DNA of 10,704 nucleotides from Elusimicrobiota bacterium. GTDB taxonomy: Bacteria; CG03; SLGR01; PWQF01. The stretch lies in NCBI GenBank assembly GCA_003557485.1, contig PWOI01000063.1, positions 1 to 10,704 of the forward strand. The letters run 5' to 3'. Both the position numbers and the translations under genes were made by a program. The notes under the pieces are model-generated. The model worked only from the letters and a program-made list of their open reading frames with translations, was not told the origin of the DNA and searched no databases. Below, in pieces: positions 1-9,100 of the stretch (within the stretch, counting starts at the first letter, position 1; each line of letters begins with the position of its first letter).

Positions 1-192
1 CCCGCCTATACCCCGCCTGCGGATACCGGCAGCAGCAGTAATTTCGGCGGAGGGTATGGCGGCGTAGCCCAGGATTATTTCGGGTCCGGAAGCATTCCCG
101 CCTATACCCCGCCTGCGGATACCGGCAGCAGCAGTAATTTCGGCGGAGGGTATGGCGGCGTAGCCCAGGATTATTTCGGATCCGGAAGCATT
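1..192 (+). repeat. Two tandem copies of a 96-bp in-frame repeat (32 residues each)
   Basis: Bases 1-96 and 97-192 are identical except for base 84 (G) against base 180 (A), a silent change in a Gly codon. Each copy encodes 32 residues starting PAYTPPADTG and ending QDYFGSGSI, with a central Ser/Gly/Phe/Tyr stretch. The composition (Gly, Ser, Pro, Tyr, Phe, no Lys, Arg or Cys) suggests a flexible or disordered linker. The array begins at the window edge, so more copies are likely upstream. After base 192 the sequence leaves the repeat and becomes Pro/Gly-rich (HTHPGPGGP). Confidence 0.97.
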
Positions 193-3100
193 CATACACA
201 CCCGGGTCCGGGCGGTCCGTTAGATAAAGGTTCTTCCATCCCAACCGTTGATGACTCATTTTTCAGAGGCGGCAATATTCCTGAAACACACAGAACTCCC
301 GGACAGATTCCGGATAATGTATATGAGCTTTCATCCGGCGGCTTATACGGGAATCAGCTGGATTTACATAATTTTGGAAATGTGCCGGTTTCCTCTACTT
401 CTCCGGATGGAACAACTGAAGTGTATTATACTGACGGGGCGAGGGGTACCTATTACTCGGACGGCAGCGCAGTCGAAACCGGCCGGCTGGGTAACTATGA
501 TTATATAACAACATTTAATCCTGACGGGTCAAGTTATACAGAAGCAAATCGTGATAATGGAGACTTCAGGATGGTAGCAACCGATCATGAAGGGAACCGG
601 ACAACTACACATGTTACCGCCCCCGGGAGTGACGGTTCGCAAATGGCGTATGTTAATAATCCTGATCATAGCCGGGATATCATAACCTTAAACCCGGATG
701 GAAGCGGGACCGGACAACACAGAACTTCCTCCGGAGATTGGACTACTACTGAGTACACCACCCAGGATATGTCCGATGCTTTTTTAATTAATGAAGGTGT
801 TTCCCAATTTGCCACAGGCAAGGCAAATGAGTTGCTCAACTCACAGCCTACGGATGGCACAGGATGGATAGGTGATTTAGGAACCCCGTTTTATGATAGC
901 ACGAGCATCCGAAATCCTATTGACAGTATGTCAAATCCCCTGGAAAGTCTTTCACAGCAGCAGCAGGATCTTATAAATTTTGTAAATCCCCAGAGTCCTA
1001 TTGATCCGATTAGAGTAGAGATTCCGGGAGTATCCTCAGGGTTGCAGAACGATGCGCATGAATTATGGACTTCCACTTATGAATCTGCCAGGGATGGAGC
1101 CTATATCAGCGAGAGTGTGGTGAGACATGAAGGGTTACTTGTAAATGACGGTAATCCTATAGATACAATTGTGCTTGGAAATGATATGGGCACCATAACT
1201 GCTCGAAATGAAGACGCGGTGTGGAGTAATCCTGAAGGTAATTACAGTGAATACTGGGGAACTGTAAACCCTGAAGTTGAAGTTATTCTTCAATCCGGAG
1301 CGCAGTTATATGATAACGGCCACGTAAAGCACGGGGAGATTTTTAACTCCTCCGGGGATAGTATTGTGGACATGAGGCCGGGAGAAGAGGATGACGGTAT
1401 GCCCGGGCAAAGGTCTATGCCGCACGTAAATACAGACGGTATATTATACCAGTTCGACGGCGGATGGATAGTAAGCGGGGAGAACAGCATTATTTCCATT
1501 AGGGACGGAAACCTTGCGGTTGAGGGCATAGGTATGCAGATGCGTGTAGGGTCGGAGTTTGATTCCCCGGCCGGCCGCATGTTTGTTCACTCAGGTGATT
1601 CTCTTGTTATGCGGGCAGACGGGTCCTACGCCTCTACAGGGGATAATACCACAACCTATCTGGGTTCAAGGGATGTAATTGATGTAATCAGCGCCGAAAG
1701 TCGGGGTGAGTCACTTGGCGGAATATCCGAAATTATGGTTTGCCAGGAGTTTAATTACGGCAGCGAAGGGGTGTTAGGTGGTGGTGTTGTAGTTATAAAT
1801 CCAAATTTTCAACATCAGGTAAGCTCACTTACTGACTATGATATTCAGAGCGGAGGTGTCTCTCAATATCATCCGGGGATGTACTACCAGCCTGATTTTA
1901 TAAGCCGTCAAAGGGCCGCCGGGTATGAGGTTACACCGAACGGAGATTTGACAGATTTTTCAAGCGATCCGGATGCTTCTTACATTATTATGACGGAGGA
2001 CGGCGGAAGGTATATTGTTGAAAACCCGGATGAAATTTATAGCGCCTTAAGTGAAAACAGGGCGATTGAAAGCGCCGAAACCGGAATAAGACATAATATG
2101 GAACACAGGGACACGTTTATAAAAGACAGTGCTATTGAAGGAATAGTACATCATTTCAGAGCCGGCGGGGGCGAATCGACTTACGGCAAGGTTTTTGAAA
2201 CAATGACAGGTGAGCCGGGCCTTGACTGGGGTTTTGACCACGGCGGGTATATGGAAGGCGAGTTGATAGCGGCCGGGAGAGTAAATTCGGGAAATTATGA
2301 CAATCTTCATTTTGCCGCTTTCGGACCTGAGGGGGGCCATATAGGGGTTTACGCGATTACCGGGGATCCCGAGTCAGGGTTTGAACTGCAAAAGGGATCA
2401 TACGGACACGGGGAGGTCGCCCGGGACTACGGAGCTTATTTTGATGAGGGTTCAGATCAGATACTGCAGGTCTGGGAAGGTGCTCCGGAGCAGTCCTGGT
2501 TAATAGAGCAAGCGGATAAGTATACTTTTTCTATTGACGGCCAGGAGTTTAATATAAGGGTAGGGGAAAACAACGATATAACAAACCTCAATCCCTACCG
2601 GATGTACTCAACCGGGTACGCTCACAGCGAAACAGACCTCAACTTCTATCTTGACGGCATATCCGTTCTCGCTGACGGGCATTTTATGCTTGAAGTGAGC
2701 CCGAACCTTAATACCTCTGAGCGGTTGGATAATATGTATGCCAGCGGCGCTCTCTCAGAGGGTATCACCGAAGGAAAAGGCGGCGGGGATATTGAAATTA
2801 CAGATAGCAGAAATAATTCTTTTCTGGTTGATATGGGTATCATAAATACAGATTCACTCTCGAATACTATATCCCTTGAGAGCCTGCAGGACAACTCACG
2901 GTTTTCCGCCTCTTTCCATGCGATGGAGATGGTAAGCGGCGAGGTGCAGAACCTTTACTTTAACGCGTTTCACGGCGGGACCGAAGCTGTTTTCATAGAA
3001 GGTTCAAATTACGTTGCTCAGACCGCCCAGTCTCTTATTGACGGGGTTGCCGGCGGTGACGGAAAAGTGGCGGAAACAGAACCTTTTGAGCATGTATCAT

Positions 3101-6100
3101 TCGATGAGGATACAACGGTGTTTTTCAACAGGGATGCCGGGATAAATGAGATTTCGTCATTCTTTAACAGGGATACTTTTAAATCCGGAAAGGCTACCAT
3201 AGAAAGAAGTTTTGACATGGAATTCATCTCGGGCGCAAAAGAAGGAACTACGGAATCCTATACCTCGGAAACAGTCGTGACAGCCTCCCAGTCTATTGAC
3301 AGACGACAGGGTCAGGAGGTCGGAACGAGCACGAACTTCAGTGAAAGAACTGAAATAAGGGACAGCTCCGGTAATATCCTCAAAGACTGGCTTGGCGGCC
3401 CTACAAGCAGAATAGAGACCGGAAGCGGAACAATATTCACGGAAAACTGGGGACGGACCATTGAGATTAGAGCTGACGGTATGAGTATCCAGAGAGGCGC
3501 AATAAATGAAATTGGAGTAAGTTTAGGCGTGGCGGCTCATGGAGTTAACTATATCCTCAGCAGCGTTATGGCCGCCAGCGAAGCGCTGGTAAACGCCGTA
3601 ATTCCATCATCTCAGTCCGATACCTGGTCAAATCAGATGCAGCGTTCGGGAGAGAGTTTTATCAACCATCTTACACAATCGACCATGGAAGAGTTTAATT
3701 CCCTCGGCACGTTGGAGAAGGCCGGCGCGGTAGTGGCAGGTGCTTTATCTACTATCCTTGATATAGGGGCTGGTATAGCCATAGCAACCGGGATATTAAA
3801 GCCGGTTGGCGCTGCCATAAAAGGCGTATCAATGGGATTAAGGAGCGCGCTTACAGGCAGTCTTGGAAGGATAGCCGGCAGAAAGGTAGCGTCGGCCGGG
3901 TTGAGGTCTGTCGGGGTTAAGAAAGGCGCTTCGGTTGCCGGGAAAAGTATAAAGTATGGCACTTTTTTTAATAAGGCTGCTCCCCCCACGACCGGTATTG
4001 CCAATGCTAAAAGGCTGCAGGCATTAAGAGAAGCTGGTCTGCTTAAAGGCTCTCAGGGAGCCGCTAAAATCGCGGGTAAGCCTGTTACCTATACTGGTGT
4101 AAAAACAGTTTCCGGCCAAGCTATAACATCCGCCGCCGCGCGGCCTGCTGCTTTGACTACATCGGAAAAAGTTGCCTCCGTTCTTCAGTCTTTTGCCCGC
4201 GGACAGATAGCCGCTCATAACCAGATTATGCAGGCCGCCGGCGGAAAAGTAACGGCAAAGACAACTGTAAGCTCCTGGTATACCCGCCTGGTTACTATGG
4301 GAAGCGTCCGCGTTTACGGGCGGGCTGGAAGCGCTGTAGTTGATGTTTTAGGGGACCGGCTTGACAGCCGCACGGCGGACGCATTTCATATGGCCTTTGA
4401 GGCGCTTCCTGTACTCTTCAGCGCTCCGGTCGGGATTGCCGGCAGGGCCGCCACTGAAGCCGGGAAGGTGGGAATACTAAATTTTGGTAACAAAACCACC
4501 TCCTGGATAGTCGGAACCTCTGCTGTCGCAGGCGGCGCCGCCGTGGGCGTAGGGCGTGCTTATGCGAATGGCCAGATAGAAACCTTGCAGGATGCGGTGA
4601 TGCCTGCTCTTGCAGGCGGTCTTGTGGGTCTCGGGCTTGTTGCGCTGGGAAGAGGGTTATTTGCCGGAGTGAGAGAAACGCTTACAAAAGGTTCAGCTGG
4701 GTTAACGGACGGCCTGATATCATACGCTCCCACCGCCGCCAAAACAGCGATTAAGTATACAGGAGCGGTTGCGGGCGGGACCGCTCTCGGGGCAGCCAAC
4801 TGGGCCAGCGCCTCCGATAGCAGGGAGTTTATGGATTTCTTCAGCGGCGATATTCTCAGCAATATGATGACTCCTGAATTTGCTTCCGGAGCTTTCGTGG
4901 GAACCATTGCGGGTGCCTCTATATTCGGCCAGGGCGGTATAGGTGTTATTAATAACCTTGCGCGCGGCGGAAAATACGGCACGAAATTAGGAGTATTCGG
5001 AGGTGTGGGAGCTGCCGCCGGTCTTACAAGTTACTACGGGTTTGATCAGAGTCTGGGAGCGTCTATAGGTATAGGAGCGGCGGCGGGATTAGCCGCGGTG
5101 GCTCTTATCTCCCAGCCGGGCGGGATAGGGAAATTTGTTCAGAACCTCCCGGGAGATACACTGCGCACGGTAAGAAGGGTTATGGGGATGAGAGTTGTGA
5201 CATCGGCTACTCTCGGGAGTATGGATTACTTCGGTTTCCAAGCGCCTGAAAATATGGCCCTAAACCTGTTTGGTTATGATGTCTTCGGTTTTACGACTGT
5301 GGAGGGCGAAGGCGGTTACTCGGAGCCGGCGCTTGCCTTTTTCGGGATTCAGCTTACTTACAGCGACAGCGGAAGCCTTGGGGACCGGCTCTTTCACTCT
5401 GTCCAGACCGGGCACGAGATGATGCATAGTCCTGCTCTCTGGGCTTTCTCGCTCTCTGTGGCAGCCGCCAGGCCAATACTTGCTCCTCTGGTGCAGGGGA
5501 TGTTAGGGTTCAATCAGTTAAACCAGGGGCTTACGAAATTTGCAGGGTTCACAACCGCGAAAAACCCGCTTGCGCAGTTTGCGAATTATTTCTACGAGGT
5601 AGGGCTTCAGGAATTCGGTCCGCAGCTGGTTTTCGGAGGGGTAGCGGGGTTTTCGCAGTCCGGCGCAATTGGGGAGCAGGCGGTTGAGCTTCTGCGTGAG
5701 ACCTACGGCCGGGGTTTTAGCGGCGGGAATATGGCTTTTAACTCCGTCTCTAATATTTCCTCTCAGCTCCAGTCGGCTGTGCATAATTTTTCCGGCTCAA
5801 GGTCTTTCTCCGCCGCGGAAGCAGGCAACCTGTACAACTCCCTGCCCTCTCATATGCGTCCGTCTTTAAGTCTTGACGCCTTGCAGAACTTCGCCCAGCA
5901 GAACAATACCAATAATGAAATGGCCAAGCTCGCGGTTGTTACTGATGCTCTGGCGCAGAACGCCGGACTGGATAATTCTCAGAGCAGTAATCTGGTAGCC
6001 GAGATTACCGGAATATCCCAGGGGGTTTCATCTGACGGACATACGGCTATTACTTCATCCGGAACGAATTCCGTTTCCGAGGCGGTACGTAAGGCGGATC

Positions 6101-9100
6101 CGGATACTGTTATAAATATTCTCCACGGCGTATCCTTAATGGCAAAATTTAGCCGGGACGGAAGAAGTCTGGAGAGTCTGCTTGGAGCAGACAGCCGTCT
6201 TGACGCGTCTGCGCTGAGCCGGATGGCAGCGGAAGAACTTAATGCCGAGGGATTTGAGAATATAAACGCTGGAGTCGTTGAAACCCTTGGAACTTATGTG
6301 ATGAGTGTCTCCCAACTTATGAACTCAATGAGGGACTCGTCTCAGAATTTTGATGATTTCGCGCGTTACGGAAACCTGCAGCAGAACGCCGAAAACGTTG
6401 TCTCTGAACTGGGTTCCCGGTTGAAGGATTACACTCACGGTTTGAACATAAACGAAGGTCTTGTAAACAGTCTTCTCGGGACAGCCGCCGCGGTGGAGGT
6501 ATCCGGAGATTCGGAACTCCAGGGGCATTTTGCCAAGACACTTCTTGCGGACTCCGGGCGGTTTCTGAATTCGCTCGTGGATTGGGGGAAAAGCCAGAGT
6601 GAAGATTATAGAGATGATGCCGTAGGGAAAGTCACTATGTTTAACCTTTACCTTGGAAAAACTCTTACTGCAATGAACGCCCGGTCTCTTATGGATGTTA
6701 TTAACAATGATAATTTTGACAGGAGTTACCGGGATACCGCCAGGGAGTCTCTTTTAAGGAAAATGAGCCCGAACCAGCAGAGACAGACAGTAGCCGATGT
6801 TCTGAGGGGAAATCATGAAAATACCGTCAATGTAGACGGGGTTGAACTGAAGGCAGGAGATTTCTCCGGTATGATGGCCTTGTTTTCGGCATTTCAGTTT
6901 GAAGGCAGTAAAATTACCGACCTGAAAATGGAACTGGCGAAGGACGGCAGTAACCGGTGGAATATTTCTGAGGGAAATCTTTCCATACCTCTGGTTGCGG
7001 AAAGCGATCAAGCTGAACCCGGCACCATAGAAGTAAGCCTCAGGGGAACTTCCCTGAACCCGGATATGGGTAATGCGCTTAATCATTACGTGCAGGACGG
7101 TACGGTGGATCTCTCAGCAGCAGAAAGAGAAAAAATCCAGCAAGCCTATGACTTGATGTTGGCAACGGGAAGGATGCAGCGCGCCCCTCCCGCAAACGTC
7201 AAAGCTCTTGACAGGCTGGCTGAGGCCGCTCAACATCTCACCCCGGCAGATGATATGCAGAGTTATGTACTGAAACCCGGTGTTGCGGAAAAGCTGTCAG
7301 CAGACGCCCTGAAGGAAACTGAAAAGATAATGAACGATCTTAACAGAATAATAAAAACATACGTTAAAGAGGCTGGAAAGGCCGGTTTAAGAGAGAAAGA
7401 GGGTCAAAAACAGATAGAATTCATTCATCAGCTTCTTACCCCCAACAGTATGCATCAGCTTCAGACAGGCTCAGGAAAAACATTAATGCTTACCCCGATC
7501 TTTTCAATGTACCTCCTAAACAATGGGGTGGATGTTTCGGTGGTATTCCCCAATCCCTCGAGGGCAAACGAGGCTTATGACAAGGTTTATTCCCAGGGGT
7601 TTCATAACGCGGTAAATATTCTCAGCAAGCAGTCGGGTTTTGAAAAACTGCAAAATGTGAAGATACTCAGGCTGGGAGAAGATGACCTGGATGGGTTCAG
7701 GAAGCAGCTTTCTGAGAATGGAATAATTGAACATAACGGCGTTAAGTATAAAAATCTTGAAAAACTCATAGCTGATCACAGAGTTATTCTTACTACTCTC
7801 GGGGTATCCAACGCGATAAAAATGGACTCTCTGAACAGGGATGAGGCTGCCTGGAATAATATGGTAAGAAACCGGTACGCCATTATTGACGAAGCCCACA
7901 CGATCCCCGGCGCTCCTGACCTTGTTATAGGTTCGAATACATCAAAATTGAAGGAACTTGACAAGGCGGCTTACGATGCCAGCAGGAGTGTGGCGGAAGC
8001 TTTTATGGATAAATTAGGTGTTAAAGGCTTACTTGAAAACAATATTCCCAACCCTGTCGTGGGGTATATGAAAAACTGGCTTAACAGCGAGGCGGGACGC
8101 CCTTACAGAGATATGGGGATTTCATTCAACGATCTGCTGGAGGCAAATTATATTAATTCTGAAGGAAACAGAATATCCGCTGAGGAGCATAGCCAGCTTG
8201 AGCCCGGGCTGCAGGAACAGTATTTTAATATGGAACAGGTACGCAACGAACTTTTTGAACAGATGAGGCTGGACAGCAGTCTGGCCGAGCAGTGGAATGA
8301 CCAGGCTGACAGGCTTATGCAGATGTATATAGATGCTATGAATTACGGCATTACGCTCGAAACATTTAAGAGTGACTCCAGGTACAACCTGGAGAGGCAG
8401 GCTATAACTTCCTGGCAGGAAGCTTTCAGCACCGTCAGCGGAAAACAATGGGGGTACGACAGCGAATCGAACCGGGTCGCTCCGATGTCAAATGACAAGA
8501 TCGCTTTAAATATGAGGTTCAGCAACCCTTACCTGGCTGCTGTTTACCAGATGGCAGGGTATATCTACTCGAATTATGAGATAAGACCTGACGGTAGCGT
8601 AGCCAGAAAGGGCTCGGAAGCCTCACTCTCTGATAAAGATATAATGCTGGAATTTATCTCGGAACGCACCGGGAAAACTGATAGAAAGAAAGACCCGGCC
8701 GGGAGTAGTGATAACCTGAGAGATATAATAGCAAGCTTTGTGGAAGACCAGCTTGACCTTGTAGAGACCAACCCGGACAGTAAACGTGTTACCGTGCTTA
8801 CTCTTGCCAGGGAAGCCGCGGGCGCTACTTACATCAGCGCTACAATAGCTCCGGTCAAAGAATATTTTCAGCTTTCCCTGGGGTTAAAAGTAGGGGCGGA
8901 GCTTGGACAGCCAATGGCCTCCTATAGGCCCGGGGGAAGACGGTTTGACGAGATTAGTGGGGTTGGATTTGTGGAACAGACCGGAAATCGTGTTGAGACC
9001 AAGGAAAACCTTTATAGGGAAGCGGAAAAATTAGCCCGCGCTGAAGGCGAAAACAGGCATATTATGCTGATAGGCGAATCTTCTCGCTTGGATAACGAAA

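Noticed and set aside
1-192. Direct repeats as a possible CRISPR array or mobile-element end
   Set aside because: The two 96-bp copies are directly adjacent without spacers, stay in frame and encode a consistent peptide, so this is a protein-level tandem repeat.
248-508. Forward open frame of 86 codons starting with two ATG codons
   Set aside because: It is in a different frame from the repeat and Asp-Gly turn region, which are clearly encoded in frame 1; no independent support.
3121-3174. Duplicated FFNRD motif 13 residues apart
   Set aside because: Only five residues are shared and the surrounding sequence does not extend the similarity, so it may be chance.
3963-3987. Run of 7 T and nearby run of 6 C as a possible slippage or phase-variation site
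   Set aside because: Both runs are short and frame 1 continues through them with sensible protein on both sides; nothing suggests a frameshift.
3633-4004. Antisense open frame of 123 codons
   Set aside because: It is the complement of the hydrophobic and basic Gly/Ala-rich coding region; the translation is Pro/Ala-rich without any recognisable domain, and the sense strand is clearly coding.
4560-4982. Antisense open frame of 140 codons
   Set aside because: It lies wholly inside the giant frame opposite a Gly/Ala-rich segment, whose complement reads as Pro/Ala/Ser-rich low-complexity sequence. It is a shadow of the codon pattern on the other strand.
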